A stretch of DNA of 64,000 bases from Acinetobacter indicus CIP 110367 (GCF_000488255.1 NZ_KI530756.1:1-64000); one strand, 5' to 3'. Numbered from the stretch's first letter, positions 7,701-17,880 are shown. The notes: generated by a model from the letters alone, not told the origin. A program made the numbers and translations.

Positions 7701-9677
7701 TTACTGCGTATTGCGCATTGGAATCTGCTGCATACGTTTACTGATTGATTGCGCGCCCTGACCCAGCAATAATCCATAGTGCGTGGCATTGGTCATGACG
7801 TGTTTAACGTAATCGCGTGTTTCCAGCAACGGAATAGATTCGGTATATTGATCCGCTGCCATGTTTTGAAATTCAGGCTGCCAGCGACGGGCACGGTTTG
7901 GCCCGGCATTATAGCCCGCAGTTGCTAAAACCGAGTTATTACTAAGCTGACCCTGGATGGTCGACAGATAAAACGTGCCATAACGAATATTGGTATTCAT
8001 ATCGGTGAGTGCCGCCGGATTATAGGTTTCCCCCATTTGGCGGGCAATTAAACGCGCGGTATCCGGCATAATCTGCATTAAACCACCCGCCCCGACATGC
8101 GAACGCGCCGTAGTCACAAAACGGCTTTCCTGACGCATCAGGCCATAGGCCCAAGCCGGATCAATCCCGGCGTTCTGGCTGTGGCTGACCACATAATTCT
8201 TGTGCGGCATAGCATAACGGTACTGATAGTTATGCTGCTTGGTGGTGCGGTCTGCCGCATAAATGGCCCGGTCATACCAGCCCATATCGGTGGCGCGTTT
8301 GGCTGCAGCTAATAACAGACCATCATCATGTTTTAAATAGGCCTGACGCACAGCCCAGTTCCATTCACGGTTAATATAACTGGCCGGTGCATTAATCTGG
8401 CGCAAGGCAAAGGCGCGTCTAAAGTGAATATCCTGATTTAAACGCTGCATATCCTGCGAACTTGGCTCACGGCTCACAGGAATCGAAGAATAGCTGTATC
8501 CGAGCTGATCTTTGGCCAGCAAATTGTGGTAATCATCACCCTGAGCCAAACGTTTATAAATCGCGTCAGCACTGCGTTTTGAAGTGGCATCGCCACGCTG
8601 CTCAGAGGCACGCGCCAGCCAGTACTGCCAGCGGTCTTCCTGCTTTTGCGACACGCTCATGGCATCAATCGCGCGAATTACACTTTCCCAAGCACCAAAA
8701 CGAATCGCCTGACGGGCATAAATTTCCGCTTCTTCCGGGCTAAATGGCAGTCCATAGCTGGCATCCAGCGCATTCAGTACTTCACGGTTAAAATTGTTCT
8801 TCATGACGGTGGTGCCGCCAATATAGCCCACAGCACGATACAAGGCGCGCTGCACCGACTGCGGGGTACCTTCTGCAGCACGTTTCACCGCAGATAGAGC
8901 CGAGTTCAGGTCGGTATCGGCCAGGCGGCCCAAGGCATAAATCAGATAAGCCTGATCTTCAGCACTGGCTTTTGGTGCAGACCATAAATAGTTAAGCGGG
9001 TTGGCCTGAATGCTGTTCAGCTGCGACAGACTCAGGTTTAAACCTAGTCCCTGTGCAGTGGCAAGCGCCTGTCCGGATTGGCCGGCACGCAGCTGCACCC
9101 ACAAACGCTGCTGTTTATCTTCCTGGGTCATCAGTGGGCTGGATAACATCATCCGGCCCAGACCGGTACAGGATTCCGGCTGCGAATTGGTGGTTAGCCA
9201 GACATCTTTAAATTCGGCAAAAACCAGCGGATCACCCGACTGGGCACGCACCTGCGCCACGGCACAGCTTTCGGCACGGTCGGCATTGGTCACATACGGC
9301 AGCACTGATACAGCATTGCTAAAATCGGCCTGTTTGACTTTTTCTTCGACATAGTCAGCGGCCAGTTTTTCTGCCATGGCCGACTGTGGATAACGCTGGG
9401 CAAACTGCACAATCGAGGCGGGTGACTGAGTGGCCAGATTGGTATTTAAAATCCAGTATTCCGGATAATAGCCGAGCACATCATTTTGCATGGCACTTTG
9501 ATATTGCTGCAATAAAGAGAGGTTACTGGCATTGGCTGCCCGCAGCGCATCATTAAACTGCTCTTCGGCTGCGTACAAGGTTGGGAAAATGCTCAGTGAT
9601 GCCAAACCTAACACAAGCTTTTTGCAAAAAATTCTTTTCTTTTCAGTCCATGTGCGCATGTGCCTATTTTCAGTCAT
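7701..9677 (-). CDS. slt: soluble lytic murein transglycosylase
   Basis: A periplasmic enzyme that cleaves peptidoglycan between MurNAc and GlcNAc with 1,6-anhydro product. The 658-residue protein has a basic N-terminus and signal peptide ending near YAAEEQ, a long superhelical U/L domain, and a C-terminal SLT domain. The catalytic Glu is in MRQESRF, followed by GAGGLMQIMP, the NIRYG motif and AGYNAGPNRARRW. This order is characteristic of family 1A transglycosylases. The first ATG has GGAGAGG at good spacing. The RNase T2-like gene follows on the same strand. Confidence 0.93.
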   Translation of the reverse strand: MTENRHMRTWTEKKRIFCKKLVLGLASLSIFPTLYAAEEQFNDALRAANASNLSLLQQYQSAMQNDVLGYYPEYWILNTNLATQSPASIVQFAQRYPQSAMAEKLAADYVEEKVKQADFSNAVSVLPYVTNADRAESCAVAQVRAQSGDPLVFAEFKDVWLTTNSQPESCTGLGRMMLSSPLMTQEDKQQRLWVQLRAGQSGQALATAQGLGLNLSLSQLNSIQANPLNYLWSAPKASAEDQAYLIYALGRLADTDLNSALSAVKRAAEGTPQSVQRALYRAVGYIGGTTVMKNNFNREVLNALDASYGLPFSPEEAEIYARQAIRFGAWESVIRAIDAMSVSQKQEDRWQYWLARASEQRGDATSKRSADAIYKRLAQGDDYHNLLAKDQLGYSYSSIPVSREPSSQDMQRLNQDIHFRRAFALRQINAPASYINREWNWAVRQAYLKHDDGLLLAAAKRATDMGWYDRAIYAADRTTKQHNYQYRYAMPHKNYVVSHSQNAGIDPAWAYGLMRQESRFVTTARSHVGAGGLMQIMPDTARLIARQMGETYNPAALTDMNTNIRYGTFYLSTIQGQLSNNSVLATAGYNAGPNRARRWQPEFQNMAADQYTESIPLLETRDYVKHVMTNATHYGLLLGQGAQSISKRMQQIPMRNTQ

Positions 9678-9937
9678 TACTTCGCCTCTCCTCTCTTACC
9701 GCAATATACTAAAACAGTTTCATTATTCTCAAACACCTCAATTGTTGTGTTATGTAACCTCATGATTAAACAATATTAATTTTCGAACAATTTTAATTGA
9801 TAAATCAATCTTCTGCTTCCCTCATTTAGGGCTATAAGTTTATACCCAGTTCCTGTTAAAATACGCGTTTTTCTATCACCTCTGCCGTTCAAACATTTCA
9901 GAACGGACGATCTCGATTTTATCCTTCAGGAGCCTAC

Positions 9938-11392
9938 ATGACGGTTCAAACCTTCATTCCAAATGGTGCCAAAGCTGCCTCAGAAAACACTGTTACCCAG
10001 CCACAGCACACCCCAGCCGACGGTTCAGTGAAAAAGCTGTACATCGAAACGCAAGGGTGTCAGATGAATGAGTATGACAGTCATCGTATGGCAGACCTTT
10101 TAGGCGATTCTCACGGCTATGTGCTGACCAGCAATCCGGCCGATGCCGATATCCTGCTGATGAACACCTGTTCCATCCGCGAAAAGGCACAGGAAAAAGT
10201 GTTCTCGGAACTGGGCCGCTGGCGCAAACTGAAAGAAAAAAATCCGGATCTGGTGATTGGCGTGGGTGGCTGTGTTGCTTCTCAGGAAGGTGACAATATT
10301 CAAAAACGTGCGCCGTATGTCGACATGGTGTTTGGCCCACAAACCTTGCACCGTTTGCCACAAATGCTGGATCAGCATAATGATCAGGTTGAAAAACCGA
10401 AAAAAGAAAAAATCAAGCTGGTGGATATTTCCTTCCCGGACATTGAAAAATTCGACTTCCTGCCAGAACCGCGCGTCGAAGGTTTTAAAGCCTTTGTGTC
10501 GATTATGGAAGGCTGTTCCAAATACTGTTCTTTCTGCGTGGTGCCCTATACCCGTGGTGAAGAAGTTTCACGTCCACTCGATGACGTACTGGCGGAAATT
10601 GCCGGTTTAGCAGAAAAAGGTGTGCGTGAGATTTCACTGCTCGGTCAGAACGTGAATGGTTACCGCGGTGAAACTTTTGACGGCAACATCTGTACCTTTG
10701 CTGACCTGTTGCGTTTGGTCGCCGAAATTCCGGGGATTGGCCGTTTACGTTATACCACTTCGCATCCGCTAGAATTTAATGATGACCTGATTCAATGCTA
10801 CCGCGACTTGCCACAAATGGTGTCGCATTTGCACTTGCCGGTACAAAGTGGCTCCAATGATGTATTACAGGCCATGAAACGTAACCACACCATTGATGTT
10901 TACATCGAAAAAATTGCCAAGTTACGTAAAGTGCGTCCGGACATGCATTTGTCTTCTGACTTTATTATTGGCTTCCCGGGCGAAACCGACGAGAACTTTG
11001 AAGAAACCTATCAGTTTATTCAAGATATGGACTTCGACCATTCGTACAGTTTTGTCTATTCAAAACGTCCGGGCACGCCGGCGTCTGAACTGCCGGACAA
11101 CACTCCGGAAGATGTCAAAAAAGAACGTCTGGCCAAAGTGCAGCAATGGATCAAACAGTCCAGTATTGACAAAACTGATGCCATGCTCGGTACCGTGCAA
11201 CGTGTGTTAATTGAGAGCGTGTCGAACAAAGATCCGAATGTACTGGTCGGCACGGCGGACAATACACGTTTGGTAACATTTATTGGTGATCCGGCTTGGG
11301 TCGGACGCTTTGCGGAGATTGAGATTACCGAGATTAAAACTTTAAATTTAGTTTATGGTGAACTCTTGAATCTTGAACCAGACGTGGCGTAA
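9938..11392 (+). CDS. miaB: tRNA-2-methylthio-N6-dimethylallyladenosine synthase MiaB
   Basis: A radical-SAM methylthiotransferase that converts i6A37 to ms2i6A37 in tRNAs. The 484-residue product has the N-terminal UPF0004 domain ([17 protein letters not shown], with further cluster cysteines in NTCSIREKA and GGCVASQ). The radical-SAM CxxxCxxC follows in [17 protein letters not shown], and a C-terminal TRAM domain closes the protein. About 25 residues precede the domain. AGGAG sits five bases before the ATG. It starts the miaB-phoH-ybeY cluster, an arrangement widespread in proteobacteria and linked to RNA maturation. Confidence 0.97.
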   Translation: MTVQTFIPNGAKAASENTVTQPQHTPADGSVKKLYIETQGCQMNEYDSHRMADLLGDSHGYVLTSNPADADILLMNTCSIREKAQEKVFSELGRWRKLKEKNPDLVIGVGGCVASQEGDNIQKRAPYVDMVFGPQTLHRLPQMLDQHNDQVEKPKKEKIKLVDISFPDIEKFDFLPEPRVEGFKAFVSIMEGCSKYCSFCVVPYTRGEEVSRPLDDVLAEIAGLAEKGVREISLLGQNVNGYRGETFDGNICTFADLLRLVAEIPGIGRLRYTTSHPLEFNDDLIQCYRDLPQMVSHLHLPVQSGSNDVLQAMKRNHTIDVYIEKIAKLRKVRPDMHLSSDFIIGFPGETDENFEETYQFIQDMDFDHSYSFVYSKRPGTPASELPDNTPEDVKKERLAKVQQWIKQSSIDKTDAMLGTVQRVLIESVSNKDPNVLVGTADNTRLVTFIGDPAWVGRFAEIEITEIKTLNLVYGELLNLEPDVA

Positions 11393-11433
11393 TGTAAGGG
11401 AACAATACGACTACTTCTGAATAAGGAATTCTC

Positions 11434-12507
11434 TTGACTGCAGCAATTCGACGTACAGTAAATTTTCCTGGCATTTCAATGGAACGTCTCAAAAGCATGC
11501 TCGGTGCTTATAACGGCCACTTGAAACAGATTGGACAGCGTCTAGATGTGCAAATTTCTCATCGAGGTGATGCCTTTTTTATTGATGGTGAAATAGATGC
11601 AGTTGAGAGAGCCGAGCTCTTGCTTCAGCGTTTATATGAAGAATCGGAAAATTCCAGCCAGATTAGTGCCGACACCTTACACATGATGATTCAGGGCAGC
11701 CAGACTGACCGTGAATTGCAGATTGATGAAGAGCAGGAACATACCGGTTTAGATGCGGTCTGGTTACAGACCCGCAAAGGCCGGATTAACCCGCGCGGTG
11801 CCAACCAGAAACGTTATGTGCAGCGTATTTTACAAAGCGATATTTCGTTCGGGATTGGCCCAGCAGGAACCGGTAAAACCTACCTGGCGGTAGCTGCAGC
11901 CGTCGATATGCTGGAGCGTAATGAAATCCAGCGGATTTTACTGGTTCGCCCTGCGGTTGAAGCCGGTGAAAAACTCGGTTTCCTGCCGGGTGATTTAACC
12001 CAGAAAATTGACCCGTATTTGCGCCCGCTGTATGACGCGTTATATGAAATGCTCGGCTTTGAAAAAGTCGCCAAGCTGATTGAACGTCAGGTGATTGAAG
12101 TCGCGCCGCTGGCCTATATGCGTGGTCGTACCCTGAACCATTCTTTTGTAATTCTGGATGAAGCGCAGAACACCACACCAGAACAGATGAAAATGTTCCT
12201 GACCCGTTTGGGCTTTGGCTCACGTGCCGTAATTACCGGTGACGTGACTCAGGTCGATTTACCGCGTGGTCAGCAGTCTGGTCTGGCGCATGCCCTGCGC
12301 GTGCTGGAGCACGTCAAGGAAATTCATATTACCCGTTTCCATTCACGTGATGTGGTGCGTCATCAACTGGTGCAGAAAATTGTTGAAGCCTACGAAGGCT
12401 GGGACAGTGAGCAACAACGTCTGAGTGCAGAAGCCCGTGCCGAACGCAAAGCCCGTCAGGAAGCGCTGATTGCAGAAAACGATGCCAAGGCCGATGCGCA
12501 GGACTAA
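11434..12507 (+). CDS. ybeZ: PhoH-like ATPase (YbeZ)
   Basis: A cytoplasmic P-loop ATPase that partners the endoribonuclease YbeY next door. The Walker A motif is GPAGTGKTYLA and Walker B is FVILDEAQN, with a KH-like N-terminal segment before about residue 100. The C-terminal tail is alanine/glutamate-rich and charged. The start is TTG at 11434: AAGGA lies about six bases upstream and the encoded N-terminus matches the family. The next ATG would remove about 17 conserved residues. It follows miaB by 41 bp and precedes ybeY by 19 bp. Confidence 0.92.
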   Translation: MTAAIRRTVNFPGISMERLKSMLGAYNGHLKQIGQRLDVQISHRGDAFFIDGEIDAVERAELLLQRLYEESENSSQISADTLHMMIQGSQTDRELQIDEEQEHTGLDAVWLQTRKGRINPRGANQKRYVQRILQSDISFGIGPAGTGKTYLAVAAAVDMLERNEIQRILLVRPAVEAGEKLGFLPGDLTQKIDPYLRPLYDALYEMLGFEKVAKLIERQVIEVAPLAYMRGRTLNHSFVILDEAQNTTPEQMKMFLTRLGFGSRAVITGDVTQVDLPRGQQSGLAHALRVLEHVKEIHITRFHSRDVVRHQLVQKIVEAYEGWDSEQQRLSAEARAERKARQEALIAENDAKADAQD

Positions 12508-12526
12508 ACTGATCTAAGGATATATT

Positions 12527-13009
12527 TTGAAACTGAGTCTTTCTCTACAACAGGATGTTCAAGCCCCTGAACTGGTCTTGAAACTTGGCTATATCAAAAA
12601 AGTTGTAGAAACCACCTTGCGACATATTGGCACCCAAAGTGACTGTGAAATCGGGATCGCCTGTGTCGACAATGAAGAAAGCCATAAACTGAATCTGGAA
12701 TATCGCCAGAAAGACAAACCGACCAACGTGCTGTCTTTCCCAAGTGAACTGCCCGATGAAATGGCCGAATTTCTTGATGCCTTCCCCATTGGGGATTTAG
12801 TGATCTGTATTCCGGTGGTGCTACGCGAAGCGAATGAGCAAGGCAAAGCACCGCTAACCCATTTCACCCATATGCTGGTGCATGGCACCTTGCATTTGAT
12901 GGGTTATGACCATGAAACTTCAGATGAAGATGCTGAAGAAATGGAAGGCATTGAAATTGAAATTCTGGATAAGCTCGGTTTTGAAAACCCGTATCTAGAA
13001 CGCGATTAA
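12527..13009 (+). CDS. ybeY: endoribonuclease YbeY
   Basis: A zinc-dependent endoribonuclease for 16S rRNA 3'-end maturation and ribosome quality control. The metal site is complete: [20 protein letters not shown] fits the HGxLHLxGYDH signature with three zinc-binding histidines. Length 160 aa is normal. Like ybeZ it begins with TTG (12527), six bases after AAGGA. No ATG occurs early enough to give the full domain. The operon ends at the terminator at 13025-13051. Confidence 0.95.
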   Translation: MKLSLSLQQDVQAPELVLKLGYIKKVVETTLRHIGTQSDCEIGIACVDNEESHKLNLEYRQKDKPTNVLSFPSELPDEMAEFLDAFPIGDLVICIPVVLREANEQGKAPLTHFTHMLVHGTLHLMGYDHETSDEDAEEMEGIEIEILDKLGFENPYLERD

Positions 13010-13024
13010 AGTTAAACAATGAAG

Positions 13025-13051
13025 AAGCGGGCTTAGGCTCGCTTTTTTTTA
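13025..13051 (+). terminator. terminator of miaB-ybeZ-ybeY
   Basis: GCGGGC and GCTCGC pair across TTAG and are followed by eight T. Confidence 0.85.
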
Positions 13052-13099
13052 TAGGGTTTATTTTATAATGAGATGAATAAAAATAGATAAGCCACAATC

Positions 13100-13390
13100 A
13101 TGAAATACGTTGTTATTTTTAAAGCGAAAATTAAAAAACTTGATCCTCTGTATTTTGCCACAGCACAGCAGTTATGTCAGAAAGCCTTAAGCCAATTCCG
13201 CTGCATTCATTTTGAAACATTAACAGAAGGTTTATCTGAAATCGCCCTATCCTATTGGCATGATCTTTCAGATATACACGCTTGGCATTTAGATGCGGAA
13301 CACCAAGTCGCACAACAACTCGGACATAACACTTGGTATGAAAATTTCAGTGTTGAAATTTGTGAAGTATTACGTCACTACAAACGCTAG
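13100..13390 (+). CDS. antibiotic biosynthesis monooxygenase (ABM) domain protein
   Basis: A 96-residue single-domain dimeric alpha+beta barrel protein. The pattern IALSYWHDLSDIHAWHLDAEHQVAQQLG followed by WYENFSVEICEV is the hallmark of the YqjZ-like ABM group. Some ABM proteins are heme oxygenases or quinol monooxygenases, but the residues needed for those are not evident, so the activity is unassigned. Its TAG stop shares four bases with the stop codon of the convergent TonB-like gene. Confidence 0.8.
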   Translation: MKYVVIFKAKIKKLDPLYFATAQQLCQKALSQFRCIHFETLTEGLSEIALSYWHDLSDIHAWHLDAEHQVAQQLGHNTWYENFSVEICEVLRHYKR

Positions 13391-14265
13391 CGCACCTCAA
13401 ACTCCGCCTCAGCCGGGTCAAAACGCCAGGTCCGGATAATGCGTAGCTCGGAAATATCTTTCATCTTGGCATCAAAGGCACCAAAAGGAGCAGCTTTTCG
13501 TACTGAGGCTTTAGCAGCTTCATCCAGCATGGCATGTCCCGAGCTTTCAATTAAACGAATCGCGCGAATCCCGCCGTTGGCATTTAAAACCACCATTAAA
13601 CGTACTTCACCGGCCAGCTGTTGCTGCTTGGCCGCTTCCGGATAATAACGATTACCATAAAATTCGACTTTCTGACGGAATTTTTCCAGATAACCGGCCG
13701 CGACATCCTGCTTGGCCTGAATTCCATCTACGGTTTTAATTTTCTGCTGACGGCTAAAATTTTGCTGACGCTGTAAATACTGCGCTTCTAGACTGGCCAC
13801 CATCGCCGCTTTGGCCTGAAACTGGCTGTTTAATTCTTCCAGCGCTTTTTTACGCTGGTTTTCCGCCGCCTGCTTTTGCCAGCTTAAGGTGGTCATTAGC
13901 ACTTTTTCTTCAAAGCTCAGTTCACGCTGCTGCTGCAAACGCTCAAGACTTTCCAGCTGCTGATCACCGGCACTCTGTTCAATCATTGGTGCGGGCATAT
14001 CGCTGGACATGCGGTGCGCTTCCCGGAAGGTGCCAGAACCTTGCTGATCGGCCTGTGCTAAAAAGTCGGCGTCCTTAATTTCGGTGGCACTTGGCCTTAA
14101 GCTGACCGCAATTTCCTTGACCGCGGCATCGCTTTGCTGTGGCATGACAAATTGCACCGTTAACACAGCCAGATGCGAAAGTGCCGCCAGCGTCAGTACG
14201 GTGCCAAATAGTGGATCTTTCCACCACTGCTGCGTCAAAGGTGCAAAATGAAATTTCTTTAACAT
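13387..14265 (-). CDS. TonB-family energy-transducer-like protein
   Basis: A 292-residue inner-membrane-anchored protein. A single N-terminal transmembrane helix (about residues 18-38, TVLTLAALSHLAVLTVQFV) is followed by a long Gln/Glu-rich coiled coil (about 105-200) and a TonB C-terminal domain: GEVRLMVVLNANGGIRAIRLIESSG and FGAFDAKMKDISELRIIRTWRFDP. Unlike the TonB at 22.9-23.7 kb it has no Pro-Lys-rich periplasmic spacer and no ExbB/ExbD neighbours. It may therefore serve another trans-envelope role (TolA-like coiled coil plus TonB end). The ATG at 14265 starts MLKKFHF; the frame stays open to 14298. Confidence 0.8.
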   Translation of the reverse strand: MLKKFHFAPLTQQWWKDPLFGTVLTLAALSHLAVLTVQFVMPQQSDAAVKEIAVSLRPSATEIKDADFLAQADQQGSGTFREAHRMSSDMPAPMIEQSAGDQQLESLERLQQQRELSFEEKVLMTTLSWQKQAAENQRKKALEELNSQFQAKAAMVASLEAQYLQRQQNFSRQQKIKTVDGIQAKQDVAAGYLEKFRQKVEFYGNRYYPEAAKQQQLAGEVRLMVVLNANGGIRAIRLIESSGHAMLDEAAKASVRKAAPFGAFDAKMKDISELRIIRTWRFDPAEAEFEVR

Positions 14266-14400
14266 CACATTAATCCGACAAAATCGCGGATTCCCCAAAT
14301 CGTATAAAACGAGATAAAATAAGACTGGTTTTTACTTTTGAAAAAAAGCGAGACACCCGTCAACATGTCGTGTCACGATAAATAAAATCTTGAAAATGGT

Positions 14401-14422
14401 GCAGTTTATTTTGCTAAACTGC
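14401..14422. other. perfect 8-bp inverted repeat between divergent genes
   Basis: GCAGTTTA and TAAACTGC flank a six-base loop in the 230-bp divergent region. There is no T run on either side, so an operator or RNA hairpin is as likely as a terminator. Confidence 0.4.
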
Positions 14423-14495
14423 AAGCTTCAATTGGCGTATTTTTAATACAATTCGACAAGATCTCTGCAAAGTTAATAAAGATTAACCCATTGGA

Positions 14496-15188
14496 ATGCC
14501 CTGTATGTCCCCTCTTATCTCTCTCATTTCAAAACGTTTACGTCAGATGTATCAGAAGGCTGAAGGATTTATTGAAGATGAGCGCGAATTTCCAATGTCT
14601 CAGGTTTTTCTGAATGCGACCTTTCAGCGCTTTGTCACCGACAATGTCAAAATGCTGAAAGACTTACATGCCGATTTACATGACGACTGGCTGCGTCTGT
14701 ATGCGACCCTGGACTACAACGGGCTGTATATTACTTTGTCGGTAGATTTGAAACTGGTGCAGATGGAACTGAATAAAAATGTCCAGCTGATTGTATTTGA
14801 ACAGATTAGTGATACCCAGGTGATTGAAGCCAAATATCCAAGCATCCTGCATAAGCTGGGTGTGCGGTTTGCGCTGTTCTTCTATCAGAAAGTGCTGAAC
14901 AAAGATCCACTGGGCATGATTCTGCAAAAACTGAATGTGATTAAAGTTAAAGATGATCTATTACATTTAGACCTGAACCGCTGGCTGGGCAAGAACCGCT
15001 CGATCATTGACACTCTGGGCAAAGTGCATGTCAATCATGCGGTGTTGCGTGAAGCCGAACTGGTGGTCATGGGCAATGTCAACCTAACCACCCTATTTCG
15101 AAAAATTGCTGAAGATCGCGATCGTGAAGAAGCCGAAGAAGCACAAACGGCCACAGAAGTGACGCCCATCAAACAGAAAAAGAGCTAA
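14496..15188 (+). CDS. conserved protein of unknown function
   Basis: A 230-residue soluble protein of mixed alpha/beta composition with no signal peptide. A middle section of alternating hydrophobic strands (LYATLDYNGLYITLSVDLKLVQMEL) is followed by basic helices and an acidic C-terminal tail of Glu/Ala (EDRDREEAEEAQ). I recognise no catalytic motif or named family. Two close ATGs (14496, 14505) are possible; neither has a clear Shine-Dalgarno sequence. The next gene downstream encodes an exported protein and is separated by about 150 bp, so operon membership is uncertain. Confidence 0.7.
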   Translation: MPCMSPLISLISKRLRQMYQKAEGFIEDEREFPMSQVFLNATFQRFVTDNVKMLKDLHADLHDDWLRLYATLDYNGLYITLSVDLKLVQMELNKNVQLIVFEQISDTQVIEAKYPSILHKLGVRFALFFYQKVLNKDPLGMILQKLNVIKVKDDLLHLDLNRWLGKNRSIIDTLGKVHVNHAVLREAELVVMGNVNLTTLFRKIAEDRDREEAEEAQTATEVTPIKQKKS

Positions 15189-15341
15189 AAGCTCAAACAG
15201 AGAGATTGCAGATGCCGATCAGGATTGCTACACAAGCGTTACATAAAGTGCATATTTGCAAATTTTCTCTTCATCATTCAAGCGCATAATAGAACAAAGC
15301 ACAATGTGCGCTTATTTACAGCAATAGGAAACAATTTACTT

Positions 15342-16055
15342 ATGGCTAAACACGTATTGAAAACGATGGGCATGGCAGCGGGAGTTTCGACTGCACTGTT
15401 ATTTGCAGGGTTCTCAAACCAGACTTTTGCCATGAGTCCATTCCAAGCCAGTTATCAGTTCAGCTATAACGGCAAAAACCTTGGCTCTGCGACCCGAACC
15501 TTAAGCAAATCCGGCAATCTGTGGAACTATGTTTTTGCCGCCAAAGCCGGCGGGATTGCTTCGGCCACGGAAACCAGCCGCTTCACCTTTGAAAATGGCA
15601 AAATTGGTTCTTCCAGCTTTAGCCGCAGCAGCAAAATCCTGATTCATAACAACACCATGAGTATTCACTTTAATCCGGCTGCGAAAAAAATTAATACCAA
15701 AAAAGACAAAGAGTCGCGTTCATTTGCCTGGAAAGCCGGTGTACTCGATGAACTAAATGCCGAATTGCAGATTCGTGAAGACTTAAAAAATGGTTCGCTC
15801 AAATCGACCTATTACCTGGCCGATGCCAAGGAGGTCGAAGCACGTAAATTTGTACGCCAAGGTAGTGAAAGCGTAAAAACCAATTATGGCACCTTTGACA
15901 CCATTAAAGTGGCGATTAAGCATGACAAGCCGGGCCGTGAAACCATTTTCTGGTTAGCGCCAAAACTGGACTACTTACCGGTGAAAGTGACCCATCTGGA
16001 CAAGAAGAACTCTTATGGCCTGCTGTTAACCGGCTATAAAGGCCCAACAAGTTAA
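15342..16055 (+). CDS. DUF3108 family exported protein
   Basis: A 237-residue periplasmic protein. The signal peptide runs from MAKHVLK through ALLFAGFSNQTFA. The mature part begins MSPFQASYQFSYNGKNLGSATRTL and contains the beta-strand pattern of DUF3108 (KSTYYLADAKEVEARKF; YGTFDTIKVAIK; ETIFWLAPKLDYLPVKV). Family function is unknown, though relatives are often near envelope genes. The start at 15342 is set by the signal peptide and an upstream AGGAAA; the frame is open 39 codons further up. Confidence 0.82.
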   Translation: MAKHVLKTMGMAAGVSTALLFAGFSNQTFAMSPFQASYQFSYNGKNLGSATRTLSKSGNLWNYVFAAKAGGIASATETSRFTFENGKIGSSSFSRSSKILIHNNTMSIHFNPAAKKINTKKDKESRSFAWKAGVLDELNAELQIREDLKNGSLKSTYYLADAKEVEARKFVRQGSESVKTNYGTFDTIKVAIKHDKPGRETIFWLAPKLDYLPVKVTHLDKKNSYGLLLTGYKGPTS

Positions 16056-16074
16056 TCATTTTCTCGATTTTTGC

Positions 16075-16720
<646 letters not shown>

Positions 16721-16743
16721 GATTTTGTCTGCAATTTATATCT

Positions 16744-16771
16744 AAAAGAGCACTCAGGTGCTCTTTTTTTT
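16744..16771 (+). terminator. xpt terminator
   Basis: GAGCAC and GTGCTC with flanking A and T pairs form the stem around a short loop; eight T follow. Confidence 0.9.
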
Positions 16772-16937
16772 ATGGCGATGTGATTTACAAAATTCTCTAC
16801 CACGCTCCAGACCGAATGGCTTAGCATAAGCCTAACGGCAAATTCTGAGCGTTTTGACCAAGGTCAGCTAACGCCTTTTGTCCTAAGCTATTGGCTCTTT
16901 GGATTGACCCAGCATTTTTAGAAGGCACTCTACACTC

Positions 16938-17333
16938 ATGACACAAGACAATCCGTTGATGGAACACAGTATCGTCTGTCCGAAATGTGGCTCAAATCAG
17001 GTTGAAAAGCGCAACCATGAACAAAACTTACAAAAAATTGGCGGAGTATTGCTCGGGTCGGCCGGAACAGCAGCCGGAACTGTCGGCGGGGCCGCCTCCG
17101 GTGCCTCTTTAGGCGCTGCCATAGGCACCGTGGCCGGACCGTTGGGGGTGATTATGGGCGGTACCATTGGTACCTTTGTGGGTGCAATTAGTGTTGGGAT
17201 CACTGGCGGCTTTTTAGGGCATCGCTTTGGTAAAAAAGCAGGTGTAATTGTCGACCAAAATATCTTTCTTGATTTTCATTGTCTGAAATGCAAACACCGT
17301 TTTAAAGAACAAATCAAACCTAACCAATCTTAA
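16938..17333 (+). CDS. glycine-zipper protein with split zinc ribbon
   Basis: A 131-residue protein. CxxC at residues 14-17 (VCPKCGSNQVEKR) and CxxC at 115-118 (HCLKCKHRF) would make one four-cysteine zinc ribbon. They are separated by about 70 residues of Gly/Ala-rich small-xxx-small repeats (GSAGTAAGTVGGAASGASLG onward), a glycine zipper that could form two membrane helices. The ends would then lie on the same side of the membrane. No enzymatic motif is present. It has its own terminator at 17358-17389. The molecular role is unknown. Confidence 0.75.
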   Translation: MTQDNPLMEHSIVCPKCGSNQVEKRNHEQNLQKIGGVLLGSAGTAAGTVGGAASGASLGAAIGTVAGPLGVIMGGTIGTFVGAISVGITGGFLGHRFGKKAGVIVDQNIFLDFHCLKCKHRFKEQIKPNQS

Positions 17334-17357
17334 ACATACCAAACACAGATTTTCATA

Positions 17358-17389
17358 TAAAAAAGTGCTGTATAAAACAGCACTTTTAT
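17358..17389. terminator. bidirectional terminator
   Basis: AAAAGTGCTG and CAGCACTTTT pair perfectly around TATAAAA between convergent genes. Confidence 0.85.
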
Positions 17390-17401
17390 CACATCTTTTT
17401 A

Positions 17402-17593
17402 TTATTTTACTTGCACATTTTCGGCTGCAATTACTGGCTTTTGAGCTGCTAAATATTGAACTTCTGCAGGTTGTTTTTGGGCTTGTTGTTCTTGTGGGAA
17501 GTTCAGACTATGCACAATTTCAGTTGCAGCTACGCTCGACCACGAGCAGCCTAAACTCAATACAACTATACCGATTAACGTTAACTTATTCAT
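17402..17593 (-). CDS. small exported protein of unknown function
   Basis: A 63-residue peptide. A hydrophobic signal segment (MNKLTLIGIVVLSLGCSW) is followed by a likely signal peptidase I site at SSVAA and a short Gln/Ala-rich mature part of about 40 residues. Cys16 is not in a good lipobox. GAGGA lies upstream of the ATG at 17593, and a terminator follows the stop. The 287-bp region upstream to wrbA holds no other gene I can support. Confidence 0.6.
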   Translation of the reverse strand: MNKLTLIGIVVLSLGCSWSSVAATEIVHSLNFPQEQQAQKQPAEVQYLAAQKPVIAAENVQVK

Positions 17594-17830
17594 TTCCACT
17601 TTTCCTCAATCTCTCATTATTACAGCAGTCCATTGTGCTTAATACATATACCTGCACGAAAAATGCTGTGTGAACCGTGACAGAAAACTCTGCTTTAAAA
17701 GTGGCTATTAAATGTGAAAAGTGAAAGACTGAATATCACTACAAATAGTGATTTTGCGTGAAAAGTAATTAGTTTTTTCGTGAATAAAAATATTCAAACC
17801 GCTGCAGCCAATGAAGCTCAAATACAATCA

Positions 17831-17861
17831 AGGTGTAAAACATTCTGTTCGTTTTACACCT
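17831..17861 (-). terminator. inverted repeat after wrbA, probable terminator
   Basis: AGGTGTAAAAC and GTTTTACACCT are perfect 11-bp arms around nine bases, 20 bp after the wrbA stop. The T run on the minus strand is weak, so a regulatory role is possible. Confidence 0.5.
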
Positions 17862-17880
17862 GAGTTAATGATTCAGAAGA

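Noticed and set aside
11786..12223. 145-codon antisense frame opposite ybeZ
   Set aside because: No start signal; composition follows from the conserved sense gene.
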